From contig CP087969.1 of NCBI GenBank assembly GCA_024703915.1, positions 868,001 through 932,000 of the forward strand: 64,000 nucleotides of DNA, read 5' to 3'. Every line of letters begins with the position of its first letter. Within the stretch, counting starts at the first letter, position 1. The stretch comes from Massilia sp. H-1 (GTDB lineage Bacteria > Pseudomonadota > Gammaproteobacteria > Burkholderiales > Burkholderiaceae_D). A program made the position numbers and the translations under genes. The notes beneath the pieces were generated by a model that saw only the letters and a list, made by a program, of their open reading frames with translations, made no database searches and was not told the origin of the DNA. This document shows, piece by piece, positions 10,755-22,007 of this stretch.

Positions 10755-11060
10755 TTGCCCATGTTGATGAGACAGCCGCGTCCAAGGACCCAATTCTAGC
10801 TGTTCTCAACCATTCACGGGGTCGGGGCCCCAACGACATTTTAAGGAGTGTTTTCAATAGGCGTCTGCCTAACCCCCGAAAACAGTTGTTTTGCCAACGG
10901 TCTAATACCACAGGGAACGACCAGCTGGAAGCAAGCAATGACGGCGTTAGTCGTGCGCACGAGCCACGACAGACGATATTTCTGATGCACGGCATTAGTC
11001 TGCCCACTGCGCCAAAAACGCGGTGTTGGGATAGCTTTTGTCGCGACAAAGGGGAATTCG
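10755..11060 (+). other. Long untranslated leader or unannotated intergenic region
   Basis: About 300 bases between the promoter and the transglycosylase start, and about 470 bases from the ubiD start, without a convincing gene. It is less GC-rich than its surroundings. It contains TTTTAAGGAGTGTTTTC near 10840, which resembles a ribosome-binding site but is followed only by stop codons. Other potential hairpins are weak. A frame over 10886-11236 exists but its composition is not protein-like. The GGGG before 11061 serves the real start. No known riboswitch consensus was recognised. Confidence 0.4.
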
Positions 11061-11973
11061 ATGATAAATCGTTTCAATGGGGCGGCCAAGTACGCCCAAG
11101 CCATGGCTTCCCAGCCAGTGACGTGGACTTCCGTCGCAAAAACGGGACGTGGTCTGATGACCACCATGCAACATGCGATGACCGTTCTCGGTCTCTCTGC
11201 CCTCGCCCTCGTGGCCATGCTGTACACCCGCCCTGACATGGCGAAAGAGTTTTCGGAGTTTCTGTCATGGCGCCCGTCGTGGCTGCCAAACCAGTCCAGG
11301 CACCTGCCTTGTCGGCCCTGATGCGCGCCCCGGAAGGCATCGTCAGCGCCGCTGACGCGCCACTGACCGCAGAAGAAAAGCCATGCTCGGCAATGCCAAG
11401 CAGCAGCAGTTCGTCACGACCTGGCTGTCCAAGCGTTACCGCGTTGCGGGCGACGCGGCCAACATGCTGGTTTCGACCGCCTATGACACCGCCAGCGAAG
11501 TCAAGATCGACCCGCTGCTGATTCTGGCCGTGATGGCGATCGAATCGGGCCTCAATCCGTTCGCGGAAAGCCCGGTCGGCGCCCAGGGTCTGATGCAAGT
11601 CATGTCCAAGATCCACCACGCCAAGTTCCAGGACATGGGCGGCACCCAGGCCGCGCTCAATCCGGTCGCCAACATCCGTGTCGGCGCCCAGATCCTCAAG
11701 GAATACGTGAGCCGCGGCGGCTCGGTCGAAGCTCACCTCAAAACCTACGTCGGCGCTGCCGCCTTCGAGACCGACCAGGGCTACGGCTCGCGCGTGCTGG
11801 CCGAATACGGCCGCCTCAAGCTGGTCGCCAAGGGCAAGCAAGTGCCGACCTTCACGCCGCCTGCCCCGCCGCCATCGACGCTTAAGCATCGGTCGTGGCC
11901 GACAAGGCTGCCGCCAAGCCAGTACCGGTGGCCACGCCGACCCCTGCACAACGACCAGGTGGCTGGTCTGTAA
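11061..11973 (+). CDS. Membrane-anchored lytic transglycosylase (SLT domain)
   Basis: Soluble-lytic-transglycosylase-fold muramidase that cleaves peptidoglycan. It is about 304 residues: a cytoplasmic N-terminus, a hydrophobic anchor (VLGLSALALVAMLY, residues 45-60), a linker and the SLT domain. The catalytic Glu is in LAVMAIESGLNPFAESPVGAQGLMQVM, whose ES and GLMQVM elements are diagnostic. NPVANIRVGAQILKEYVSRGG and AYVGAAAFETDQGYGSRVLAEYGRL (first letters approximate) follow. The tail is Pro/Ala-rich. Breaks occur near 11265, 11380 (one G lost) and 11880 (scar). It is monocistronic and followed by two terminators. Confidence 0.85.
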
Positions 11974-11995
11974 AAACGCACTATATATATGTGGA

Positions 11996-12026
11996 AGGCC
12001 GGACCCGGATGGGATCCGGCCTTTTT
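11996..12026 (+). terminator. Rho-independent terminator of the transglycosylase gene
   Basis: The perfect 8-bp stem AGGCCGGA/TCCGGCCT with an 11-base loop is followed by a T-run, 23 bases after the stop codon. Confidence 0.8.
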
Positions 12027-12050
12027 GGCCCTGCCAGCGCATCCGCCAAC

Positions 12051-12076
12051 AAAAAAGCCGCCCGAGGGCGGCTTTT
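12051..12076. terminator. Bidirectional terminator between transglycosylase and nusB
   Basis: An A-run, a GCCGCCC/GGGCGGC stem with a three-base GAG loop, and a T-run. The structure works on both strands, so it probably ends the ribBA-ribH-nusB transcript arriving from the right as well as read-through from the left. Confidence 0.85.
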
Positions 12077-12093
12077 GACTAGCGGTGCGGCGC

Positions 12094-12563
12094 TTAGCGG
12101 CGGGTGTCGGCGGCGACTTCGTCGGCGCGCAGCTTCGGCGCCAGCTTGTCGAGGACGCCGTTCACATACTTGTGCCCGTCAATACCGCCGAACGACTTGG
12201 TCAGCTCGACCGCCTCGTTGATGACGACCCGGTACGGGATCTCGACGTTGTTCTTGAGCTCATACGCGCCGATCAGCAGCACGGCGTGCTCGATCGGGGA
12301 CAGTTCGGCCACGCCGCGGTCGATCAGCGGTGCGAACGCTTCGCGCAGCGCCACCGAATCCTTGATCGCGCCGTACAGCAAGGCAGGCGAAATGCTCGGC
12401 ATCGGCTTTTTCAAAGCCGTGCGCGGCGCGGATGTTGGTGACGACGGTCTTGGCGTCTTCGTTGTTGAGCAGCCATTGGTACAGGCCCTGCAAGGCGAAC
12501 TCGCGCGCGGTGGCGTGGGGTGCGGTTCTTGCTCGGGTTGGCGTGCGTGGTCTTGTCGGTCAT
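12094..12563 (-). CDS. nusB: Transcription antitermination factor NusB
   Basis: All-alpha RNA-binding protein of about 155 residues that binds boxA with NusE/S10 in rRNA antitermination. The N-terminus ([21 protein letters not shown]) carries the basic boxA-binding residues and QGLYQW. The C-terminal half has [39 protein letters not shown] (given in two parts in families as YEL and INEAVELAK) and [12 protein letters not shown]. The start at 12563 follows ribH by about 36 bases. Breaks occur near 12400 and 12520. Confidence 0.93.
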
Positions 12564-12599
12564 GGTTCTTGCCTGTTCTTCTGTAATGCGGAGGGTCTT

Positions 12600-13087
12600 T
12601 TAATCTTCGTCGGCTTGCAGTTCTTCGAGGGCGATCAGCAAGTTGGCCATCTCGACGGCCACGCGCGCCGCATCGGCGCCCTTCTCGGCCATGCGGGCTT
12701 CGGCTTGCTCGTCGTTCTCGGTGGTCAGCACGGCGTTGGCAATGGCCATGCCATAGTCGAGGCCGACGCGGGTGATGCTTAGGCGCCCGACTCGTTCGAT
12801 ACCAGTTCGAAATGATAGGTTTCGCCGCGGATGACGGCGCCCAGCGCGATCAGGGCGTCGAATTGCTGAGTTTCAGCCATCTTTTGCAGGGCCAGCGGAA
12901 TTTCCAGCGCGCCCGGCACGGTCACGTGCAGCACGTCTTCGTCCGCCACGCCCAGGTGCTTCAGTTCTGCCAGGCAGGACGACAGCAGGCCGTGGCCGAC
13001 GTCGGCGTTGAAACGGGCTTGGACGATGCCGATGCGCAAACCAGCACCGGTCAAATTGCTTTCATAAGTTCCTACGGTCATTTCCAT
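12600..13087 (-). CDS. ribH: 6,7-dimethyl-8-ribityllumazine synthase
   Basis: RibH condenses 3,4-dihydroxy-2-butanone 4-phosphate with the ribitylamino-pyrimidine to lumazine, as a 60-mer or smaller shell. About 161 residues. Motifs are [28 protein letters not shown] and [21 protein letters not shown]. The catalytic His-Phe pair is in TYHFE. A scar at 12777 breaks the [21 protein letters not shown] segment. The C-terminus is acidic (LEELQADED). It lies between ribBA and nusB, in the usual betaproteobacterial order. Confidence 0.95.
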
Positions 13088-13122
13088 GCCTCTTTGTCTT
13101 GGGGGTTACTATCTAGTGTACT

Positions 13123-14231
13123 TCAGGCGGCAGGCTTTGCCATGTATCCGGTGACCTCGAGATCGAAGCCCGCCATCGACGGCATCTTGCGCGGGCTGGC
13201 CAGCAGCTGCATCTTGCCCACGCCCAGGTCCTTGAGGATTTGCGCGCCGATCCCGTAGGTGCGCAGGTCCATGCTGGCCGCGCGCCCTGTGGGCGGGTTT
13301 CCGGGGTGTCGAGGGCGGCAAACTGGGCAAACAGCTCGTCGGCCGATTCGCCGCAATTGAGCAGCACCATCACGCCGCGCTCGGACGCCTTGATCGCTTG
13401 CATGGCCGAGTCGACCGTCCACGAGTGGGTGGTGGCGCGGCTTTCCAGCACGTCCAGGATCGACACCGGCTGGTGCACGCGCACCAGCGCTTCGAGTTCC
13501 GGCTTGATCTCGCCGTGCACCATGGCCAGGTGGGCCGCGCCGCTCGGCTTGTCGCGGAAGGCGATCAGGCGGAAGTCGCCGTGCACGGTGCTCATCTTGC
13601 GCTCGGCCAGACGTTCGACCAGGCATTCATTGGCGCTGCGATAGTGGATCAGGTCGGCAATGGTGCCGATCTTCAGATTGTGTTCTTTGGCGAACTCGAG
13701 CAGGTCCGGCAGACGCGCCATGGTGCCGTCTTCCTTGAGGATCTCGCAGATCACGGACGCCGGGGTCAGACCCGCCATCTCGGTCAGGTCGCAGCCGAGC
13801 TTCGGTATGGCCCGCACGCATCAGCACGCCGCCTGGCACGGCACGGACCGGGAAGATATGGCCTGGCTGGACGATATCGGCCGCGCCGGTGTTCTTGTCG
13901 ACCGCCACCTGAATGGTGCGGGCGCGGTCGGCTGCGGAAATGCCGGTCGTCACGCCTTCGGCCGCTTCGATCGAGACCGTGAAATTGGTGCCGAACACGG
14001 TGCCGTTCTTGCTTGCCATCATAGGCAGTTCCAGTGCGCGGCAGCGCTTCGGTCAGCGTCAGGCACACCAGGCCGCGCGTGCTTGACCATGAAATTGATC
14101 GCTTCCGGCGTCACGAAATCGGCCGCCAGGACCAGGTCGCCTTCATTTTCGCGGTCTTCTTCATCGACCAGAATGACCATGCGCCCTGCGCGCAGTTCGT
14201 CAACGATTTCCTGGGTGCTTGCGATAGACAT
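13123..14231 (-). CDS. ribBA: 3,4-dihydroxy-2-butanone 4-phosphate synthase with degenerate GTP cyclohydrolase II domain
   Basis: The N-terminal RibB domain makes the four-carbon riboflavin precursor from ribulose 5-phosphate. The start [34 protein letters not shown] carries the acidic metal loop DEEDRENE, and TDAAGLTPAS-type sequence (here [14 protein letters not shown]) follows. The second domain aligns with GTP cyclohydrolase II by length and by SILDVLES and VMVLLNCGE. The zinc-site cysteines expected after RVH (C-x2-GD...C-x-C) are not present; the region reads [21 protein letters not shown]. The second domain is therefore probably not a GTP cyclohydrolase, a known situation in Burkholderiales, and a separate ribA is expected elsewhere. 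Breaks occur near 13290, 13805 and 14050. Confidence 0.9.
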
Positions 14232-14478
14232 GCGATTTCCTTGTAAAACGGGGTGCTTTTTACGCGATCCGCTATTTTAAAGGATTTACCAGACTTCAAC
14301 TGAGCAAAGATGCCCCGCAGCCTTGTGAGTTGACAATCAGGGCACACCGTCGTGCCAACTTTTGTTACATTCAGACAACAAAAATTGCGTTTAACCCTGT
14401 AAATGTGAACTCCAATGATTTAACATGCAACATTGCGCGGACACAATTGAATGCGCGCCCCCGATTCCTGGAGATTCC

Positions 14479-16356
14479 ATGCTTGCAGCACCATGCCAGC
14501 ACCCCCGCACGAGCGCGTCCCGGGAGCGATGCTTGATGCCGCCGCTGCAAGACGATGCCATCGGCGCCGCCCTGGCGCAGCACGGCCTTGCATCGCCCGC
14601 GCTGGCCTCGCGGCTGAGGCAACTCTTCGCGGCCCAGGCGGCGGTCTATGAAGCGAAGATGAAAGACAGCGAACAGCGCCTGCGCCTTGCATCGCGCATC
14701 TTCCAGAGCACCCAGGAAAGTATCGTGCTGACCGATTCGGACGGCAACATCATCGCCGTCAATGGCGCCTTCGAGCAGGTAACCGGCTACAGCGAGCAGG
14801 AAGTATTGGGCCGCAATCCGCGCCTGCTGATGTCCGACCTCCATAACCAGGCGTTTTACAGCGAGGTATTCAACAGCATGCGCGAGGCCTAGGCCAGTGG
14901 CGCGGCGAAATCTGGAACCGGCGCAAGAACGGCCAGGTCTATCCGGAACGGATGGCGATCGACGCCGTGCGCGGCGAACAGGGCGAGATCGAAGCCTATG
15001 TCTCGGTCTCGAGCGACATCAGCGCCCTGCGCGCGGCGCACCACCAGGTCGACTTCCTCAGCCACCACGACGCGCTCACGCTGCTGCCCAACCGCGCCGT
15101 TCTGGCCAGCCGCGTGCGCGACGCGATTGCCGCCGAACGCACGGGCGAGCGCCAGGTCGCGCTGCTGCTGTTCAATCTGGACCGCCTGCAGCGCATCAAT
15201 GACAGCCTCGGTCACGAGACCGGCGACGCCATGCTGCAGGAAATGGCGCGCCGCGCCGGTTTGCTGGCCGGACCCGACGACACGCTGGCCCACATGGGCG
15301 GCGACGAATTTGTCCTGCTGCTGACCCAGTGCCCCGACTCGGACGCCATCATGCACGCGGCCCAGCGCCTGATCGACGAGATCGCGCGCCCGGTGCAGGT
15401 GGGCGGCCACGACCTGATCGTCACGGCCAGCATCGGCATCAGCGTCTATCCGCGCGACGGGGCCAGTCCGAGCGAACTGCTCAAGGCGGCCGACGTCGCC
15501 CTGTCGCACATGAAGGACACCGGCCGCAACGGCTTCCGCTTCTTCAAGGGCGAGATGAACGCGCATGCGCTGCGCTGGATGTCGCTCGAAACCCATTTGC
15601 GGCGCGCCATCGACAAGGGCGAGCTGTCGCTGCACTACCAGCCCCAGGTCGCGATCGCGGACGGCCGGATCTGCAGCATGGAAGCGCTGCTGCGCTGGCG
15701 CAGTCCGGAACTGGGCCAGGTCGCGCCGGGCGACTTCATCGCCCTGGCCGAGGACACGGGCCTGATCCTCCCGATCGGGAACTGGGTGATCCGCCAGGCC
15801 TGCCTGCAGAACAAGGCCTGGCAGGATGCTTAAGCATGGCGCCGCTGCGGGTGGCGGTCAATGTCTCGGCCCACCAGTTCATGGTCGGGAACCTGCCCGA
15901 GGTGGTGGCCGAGGCCCTGCGCGAAAGCGGTCTGGAAGCGCGCTACCTCGAAGTCGAACTCACCGAAAGCGTGATGATGCACGACAGCGAGGCGACCGCC
16001 GCCCAGCTGGCGCGCCTGACCGACATGGGTATCTCGATTTCGCTCGACGACTTCGGCACCGGCTATTCCTCGCTCGGCTACCTGTCGCGCTTCATGCTCG
16101 ACAAGCTCAAGATCGACCAGACCTTCGTGCGCAACATCACCACCGAGCCGCGCAGCTCGCCATCGCCCAGGCCACCATCGCGCTCGCGCACGGCCTGTCG
16201 CTGGTCGTCATCGCCGAAGGCGTGGAAACCGAGGACCAGTACCAGTTCCTCAAGGCGATCGGCTGCGACGAAGTCCAGGGCTATTTGTTCAGCCGCCCGG
16301 TGCCGCCGGAACAGATGCAAAGCTTGATCAGCGGCAAGTCTCAGCTCGCGCGATAG
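14479..16356 (+). CDS. PAS-GGDEF-EAL cyclic-di-GMP signalling protein
   Basis: About 625 residues. The start at 14479 has GGAG seven bases upstream; 14425 and 14536 are alternatives. A short N-terminal helix precedes a PAS domain (RIFQSTQESIVLTDSDGNIIAVNGAFE and TGYSEQEVLGRNPRLLMS), its C-cap, then a GGDEF domain with an intact MGGDEFVLL signature preceded by FLSHHDALTLLPNR. The EAL domain follows with SMEALLRW, ELTESVMM, DDFGTGYSSL and VIAEGVET, all expected catalytic or metal residues. Both synthase and phosphodiesterase activity are possible. No transmembrane segment is seen, so it is probably cytoplasmic. Scars lie at 14887 and 15827, with another break near 16155. Confidence 0.88.
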
Positions 16357-16407
16357 GACGGCGCGCGGGGTATCATGCGCACTCGACTCCTATTCCATGT
16401 GAAGCCA

Positions 16408-19225
16408 ATGTCCAAGAACCTGGCAAGAACCCTCGTTACCGCCCTCCTGTTCGTGACCGCCAGCGCCAGCGCCGCCATCGATCTGGCCGCGCCGCTGCCG
16501 GTCTCGCCCCAGGTCCGGGTGGGCAAGCTGCCGAACGGCCTGACCTACTACATCCAGAAAAACGCCAAGCCCGAGAACAAGCTCGAACTGCGCCTGGTCG
16601 TCAAGGCTTAGCTCGATCCTGGAAGACGAAGACCAGCGCGGCATGGCCCACTTTGTGGAGCACATGGCCTTCAACGGCACCACCCACTTCCGCAAGCACG
16701 AACTGGTGTCCTACCTCGAAACGATCGGCGTGCAGTTCGGCGCCGACCTCAATGCCTACACCAGCTTCGACGAGACGGTCTACATCCTGCCTATCCCCAC
16801 CGCCAACCGCGACCACGTGGACAAGGGCTTCATGGTGCTGTCCGACTGGGCCCAGGGCCTGAGCTTCAACGGCAAGGACATCGACCAGGAACGCCCGGTA
16901 GTGCTGGAAGAACTGCGCCTTGGCAAAGGCGCCAAAGACCGCATGCAAAAGGTCCTGCTACCCAAGCTGTTCAACGGCTCGCGCTACGCCGAGCGGCTGC
17001 CGATCGGGCAGGAAGCGATCATCAAGAGCGGCTCGCACGCGGCCCTCAAGCGCTTCTACCACGACTGGTACCGCCCGAATCTGATGGCACTGGTGGTGGT
17101 CGGCGACATCGAACCGCAGGAAGCCGAGCGCCTGATCAAGCGCCATTTCGCGGCCCTGAAAAATCCCGCCAGGCCGCGCGCCCGCTTCGAGACGGCGATC
17201 GCGCCGCGCAGCGCCACCGAAGCGCTGGTCGTCACCGACAAGGAAGCCAACGGCAACGGCCTGATGGTGCGCTACCCCGTCAAACCGGCCGTGGAAGAAA
17301 CCACGCTGGGCGGCTACCGCGCCATGCTGGTCCGCAATCTGTTCTCCACCATGCTCAATTTGCGCCTGCAGGAACTGGGGCAGCAAGCCAACCCGCCCTT
17401 CCTGGGCGCCAGCAGCGACATCGGCCGCCTGACTTCGCACTACGAGAGCTACAACCTGTCGGCTAGGCCTGGGCAAAGGCGGCGCGGTCCCGGCGATCAA
17501 TGCGCTGATCGAAGAGAACGCGCGCCAGCCAGTTCGGCTTCAGCGAGACCGAACTCGATCGCGCCCGCAAGAACCTGATGCGGCGCGCCGAGCGCATGTT
17601 CAACGAGCGCGAGAAGACCGACTCGGCGACCTTCAGCTAATGAATACATCCGCCACTTCTTGAATGGCGAGAGCATCCCCGGCCCCGAGAACGAATACAA
17701 CTACATGCGCGAGATGCTGCCCTCGATCACGCTGGGCGAAATGAACCGCTATGCGCGCGAGACGATTCCGACCGACGCGTCCAAGCTGATCGCCTACATG
17801 GGCGCGGCCAACAGCGAAACAATTTACACCCACCAGCGAGCAGCTGCTGGTGGCATTTGCCGCGGCCGAAAAAATCACGGTCAGCGCGCGACGACAAGGC
17901 CGTTGCCGCCAGCGTGATGGACACGCCGCCCACGCCCGGCACCATCGTCAGCGAAACGCAGGATGCGCGCCTGGGTCTGACCACGCTCACGCTGTCGAAC
18001 GGACTGAAAGTGATCCTCAAGCCGACCGACTTCCGCAACGACCAGGTCTTGCTGAGCGCCGTGCGCTACGGCGGCCAGTCCCTGTACGGCGACGCCGACC
18101 GCTTCAATGCCCGCCATGCGACCAGCGTGGCCTCGGCCATGGGCGTGGGCAGCCACGCGCCGATCGAACTGCGCAAGATCCTGGCCGGTAAAACCGCCAG
18201 CATCAGCGCTTAGCCTCAATACCTATACCGATTCGGTCGGCGGCGCCAGCGGCAGCACCGACATCGAGGCGATGCTGCAGCTGCTTTACCTGCGCTTTAC
18301 CACGGTACGGCGCGAGCCGGAACTGTTCCAGACCTTCGTGGCCAGGCAGGTGGAGTCGGCGCGCAATGCGATGTCGCAGCCGGAAGCGGTATTCCAGGAC
18401 ACCCAGGTCAGCACGTTATACAAGGACCACCCGCGCGTGGCCCGCATCGCCCGCCCCGAAGACTTTGCTTAAGCATCGACATGGACCGTTCCCTGGCCAT
18501 CTACAAGGAACGCTTTGGCAGCGCCAAGGGACTGACCTTCATGCTGGTCGGTAGTTTCGACGTGGCTGCCGTCAAGCCGCTGATCGCCACCTACGTGGCG
18601 TCGCTGCCGACGGCGGACCTGCCGACCGCGTTCCACGATCTCGGCATCGACACCGCGAAAGGCGTCGTCCGGAAGGAAGTCCGGCGCGGCACCGAAGCGA
18701 AGGCCAGCGTCGCCATCAGCTTTGCTTAATCGACACCGCGTATTCGGAAGACGAACAGCTGCGCGTGGCGGCGCTGCTCGAGGCGATGAACATCAAGCTC
18801 ACCGAAACGCTGCGCGAGAAGCTCTCGCTCATTTACGGCGGCGGCATGAGCGGCGGGATCAACCGGGTGCCCAAAGGCCAGTACCTGATCAACCTGTCGC
18901 TGCCGACCGGGCCTACCCAATGTGGACAAGGTGATCGCGGCCGCCTTTGCCGAAATCGAGCGCGTCAAGGCGAACGGTCCGGACAAGGCGGACCTGAACA
19001 AGGTCAAGCAGAACTGGATTCTGGATCACCGCAAGTCGATGCGCGAGAACGGCTACTGGATGGGCCGCATGCAGGCATCGCTGCTGGCCGGTACCGACCC
19101 GGCCACCATCCTCGACTACGAGAAGAAGGTCGAGGCCATCACCACCAATGACCTGGAAGCTGGCGGCGCGCCGCTACTTCGACATGCAGAACTACGTGCA
19201 GGTGGTGCTGTACCCCGAGAAATGA
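16408..19225 (+). CDS. M16 family zinc metallopeptidase (pitrilysin/PqqL-like), two-repeat
   Basis: Secreted or periplasmic M16 peptidase of about 940 residues. The signal peptide (residues 1-23) ends near ASASAA; 16375 is an alternative start. The inverted zinc motif HFVEHMAFNG (H-x-x-E-H) appears about residue 80, with the distal Glu in the following helix (VVLEELRLGKG region). Substrate-binding family blocks are GVQFGADLNAYTSFDETVY and HDWYRPNLMALVVVGDI. The second half contains the non-catalytic M16 repeat (LSNGLKVILKPTDFRNDQVLLSAVRYGGQS), as in full-length PqqL-type proteases. Scars lie at 16606, 17463, 18209, 18470, 18724 and 18913, a CTGGAAG insertion near 19157, and a GC loss near 17885. 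The downstream M48 gene overlaps its stop by ATGA. Confidence 0.87.
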
Positions 19226-20161
19226 GACGGCGGCCAATGACCAGAAAACAGAAACTCTTGGCTGGCGTGAGCCTTTTCCTGACGCTTGTCGTATCGACAT
19301 TGACAGTCCGTCCGGACTGGCTGATGGAGCAATTGGCGCAGGCAAATGGCATGGGAGCGGCCTCGCCGCAGAACTGCGCGGCTCCGCTCTCGCTGCGGCT
19401 CAAGTTCTACGACAAGCGGCCATCGCGCGAAACACCCGGACCGGACGATTTGTTACAACCCGCGTGCGCCGTGATTGCCGCGGCGCGAACAGGATCAACT
19501 GGCGGGACCAGCTGGATGGACGGGCTGCGCTTCTCGCTGACTGGCGAACTTGGCGGAGTAAGCGGCCAGGCGGCGCACAACTCCGGCGCCTTTACCCCCA
19601 CCTTTGTCGAAGTATCTGCCAGCGCAATGGGCGCAGCTACCGGTATTCTGGCGTTCACCTTGTCACACGAAATCGGTCACGGACAACTGCGCCACAGGGA
19701 GCGTTCGTCCGCAACAGGCGTTGTGGTGGCGATCATCCTGGCCCTGCTGGTGTTGACGCCACTGGCAATCCACCTCAAACGACAGCCACGCGGCACGCCC
19801 ACATGGCGATTCGTCATGTGGGCACTGGTGTTTCTTGCGTCCCTGTTCTTCGCGTTCACCATCGTGAACCCCAAAGCGCAATTTTGCGAGCACCGACTAC
19901 GAGCTCGAGGCAGACAAGTTCGCGATCGCCAACCTGGAAAGAATGGGTTACTCAGCATCCGAAGTTGAGTTCATCGCCGCATGCATGTTCGCCCCGTATC
20001 TGGACGCCCCGGGGCGGTCATGGATCGACACCGAAAATCCCCACCCCTCGACCATCGAACGCCTCAAACAGCTGGGCCTTGAAAACAGAATCGGCGACCT
20101 GCGAACGCCCGGCTATTGCACAAGGAACGCAGTCATTCGCCTCGCCGTGCCCGCACCTTAG
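19222..20161 (+). CDS. Membrane M48 family metallopeptidase
   Basis: About 312 residues. It starts with ATG overlapping the M16 stop; ATG at 19237 is an alternative. The N-terminal hydrophobic segment (LLAGVSLFLTLVVSTLTV) is a signal or anchor. The zinc site SHEIGHGQLRH (HExxH) lies near residue 152, followed by two membrane spans (VVVAIILALLVLTPLAI and FVMWALVFLASLFFAFTIV) and the third ligand in TDYELEADKFAI, which lies after a frame break near 19885. HEIGH, the intervening membrane hairpin and E-x-x-A-D fit an HtpX/M48 arrangement. Coupling to the M16 gene suggests a joint envelope-protein or peptide degradation role. Confidence 0.75.
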
Positions 20162-20190
20162 GAACAGCCGCTGCTATCGCTTGCGAGCCT

Positions 20191-20819
20191 TCAGGAGGCG
20201 GTGCGCTGAAAGCTGAGCATTCTCTCGCAATAACGTGCGATCAGGTCGATCTCCAGATTGACCTGGCTGCTTCGCAGCAGGTGCTTGAGCGTGGTGACGG
20301 AGATCGTGTGCGGGATCAGGTTGATCGAGAAGCGGCACACGCCGCCGGCGATATCCTCGACCCGGTTCACCGTCAGCGACACCCCGTTGACCACCACCGA
20401 GCCCTTGAAGGCGAGGAACTTGGCCAGCTCCTTCGGCGCGTCGATCACCAGCTCCCAGGATTCGCCCACCGCTTCGAAGCGGTGCACCGTGCCCAGGCCA
20501 TCGACGTGGCCGGAGACCAGGTGGCCGCCCAGGCGTTCGGCCAGGGTCAGCGCTTTTTCCAGATTCACTTCGCCCGGCGCATCGAGGCCGACCGTGCAAT
20601 TGAGGCTTTCGCGCGAGACGTCGACGGTGAACGCACTGTCCGTGCGCGCCACCACCGTCATGCAGGCGCCGTTGATGGCGATCGAGTCGCCCAGCGCGAC
20701 GTCGCCCAGCGGCAGGCCATGCCGGCGTCGATGTCGAGGCGGACGCCCGCATCCATGCCGCCTTCGAGCGGTTGTACAGTGCTGATTTTGCCGACAGCGG
20801 CAACGATTCCGGTAAACAT
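20191..20819 (-). CDS. ribE: Riboflavin synthase alpha subunit
   Basis: Dismutates two 6,7-dimethyl-8-ribityllumazine molecules to riboflavin. About 209 residues in two lumazine-binding repeats. Repeat 1 begins MFTGIVAAVGKI and includes DSIAINGACMTVV and FTVDVSRESL. Repeat 2 has GGHLVSGHVDGLGTV, FKGSVVVNGVSLTVN and CRFSINLIPHT. Conserved Cys and His residues are intact. There is one frame break near 20720, next to a still-intact GCCGGC. It lies seven bases downstream of ribD. Confidence 0.94.
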
Positions 20820-20825
20820 ACTGGC

Positions 20826-21934
20826 TTATTCCTCAGGTTGGGTAAGTCGGGCGAGGATGCGAAGATCCGCGCCAATAAGTGTCGTGTCGTGAAAGCGCAT
20901 CCGCACCTGCTGGTCGAGCCGCTCCAGCGCCGAAGCAGGGCGAACATGCCCTGCGCGTCGCCGATCAGACAGGGCGCCAGATAGATCAGCAGCTCGTCGA
21001 CGCAGCCTTCGCGCACCAGCGAGCCATTGAGCTTGGCGCCCGCCTCCACGTGCAGCTCGTTGATCTCGCGCCGGCCCAGTTCCGCCATCAGCGCGGGCAG
21101 GTCGACCTTGCGATGGGCATTGGGCAGCAGGATCACGTCGTGCCCGGCGCCGCGCAGCAGCGCTTCTTTCTCCGGATTGGCGGTGGCCGCGACGATCCAG
21201 CTGGCAGCGCCCTGCAGCACCCGCGCGCCCGGATCGATCTCGAGTTTGCTGTCGACGATGATGCGGCGCGGCTGGCGCGGCGTATCGACCGCGCGCACGT
21301 TCAATTGGGGATCGTCCGCCTTGACGGTGCCGATCCCGGTCAGGATGGCGCAGGCGCGCGCACGCCAGGCGTGGCCGTCGGCGCGCGCTTCGGGGCCGGT
21401 GATCCACTGGCTCTCACCGCTGTGCAGCGCGGTCATGCCATCGAGGCTGGCGGCCGCTTTCAGCCGCCCCCACGGACGCCCGCGCTGCATGCGCGAGAAG
21501 AAGCCGATATTGAGTTCGTACGCTTCGTGCGCCATCAGCCCGGAACTGACGGCGATGCTTAAGCCGCTGCCAGCTTGGCCAGTCCCTGCCCCGCCACCAG
21601 CGGATTGGGGTCGGCCATGGCGGCCACCACCCGGCCCAGGCCCGCGCGACCAGCGCGTCCGAGCAGGGCGGCGTGCGGCCGTGGTGGTTGCAGGGTTCGA
21701 GCGTGACATAGGCGGTGGCGCCGCGCACGTCGTTGCCGCGTGCTTCGGCGTCGCGCAGGGCCTGGATTTCGGCGTGCGCCTGGCCGGCTGGGCTGAGTAT
21801 GGCTTGGCGCCGATCACGACGCCATCGCGCACGATCACGCAGCCGATGCGCGGGTTGGGCGCGGTCGTGAACATGCCTTTGGCGGCCCACTCAAGGGCGA
21901 ATTGCATGAATGCGGCGTCGGAATCGGAGTGCAC
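20826..21934 (-). CDS. ribD: Bifunctional diaminohydroxyphosphoribosylaminopyrimidine deaminase/uracil reductase
   Basis: Two consecutive riboflavin-pathway steps, about 370 residues. The N-terminal deaminase has [15 protein letters not shown] region residues ([12 protein letters not shown]), the zinc ligands in [11 protein letters not shown] and [19 protein letters not shown]. The C-terminal reductase has [54 protein letters not shown] and [17 protein letters not shown] scar at 21556 breaks the linker (AAAGIAVSSG). Other indels lie near 21640, 21800 and 20930. It forms a two-gene unit with ribE. Confidence 0.93.
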
Positions 21935-22007
21935 GGAGGTCCAGGTCAGCTAGTCTGAGCTGAATTTTACGCCAAGACAGCCACTCCCGCAGCAGCGCTA
22001 GCCGTCC

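Noticed and set aside
10886..11236. A coding gene ahead of the transglycosylase
   Set aside because: The frame overlaps the transglycosylase start, has non-protein-like composition and no plausible ribosome site.
14232..14478. FMN riboswitch upstream of ribBA
   Set aside because: The minus-strand leader lacks the conserved RFN blocks; only a weak AT-rich -10-like element was seen.
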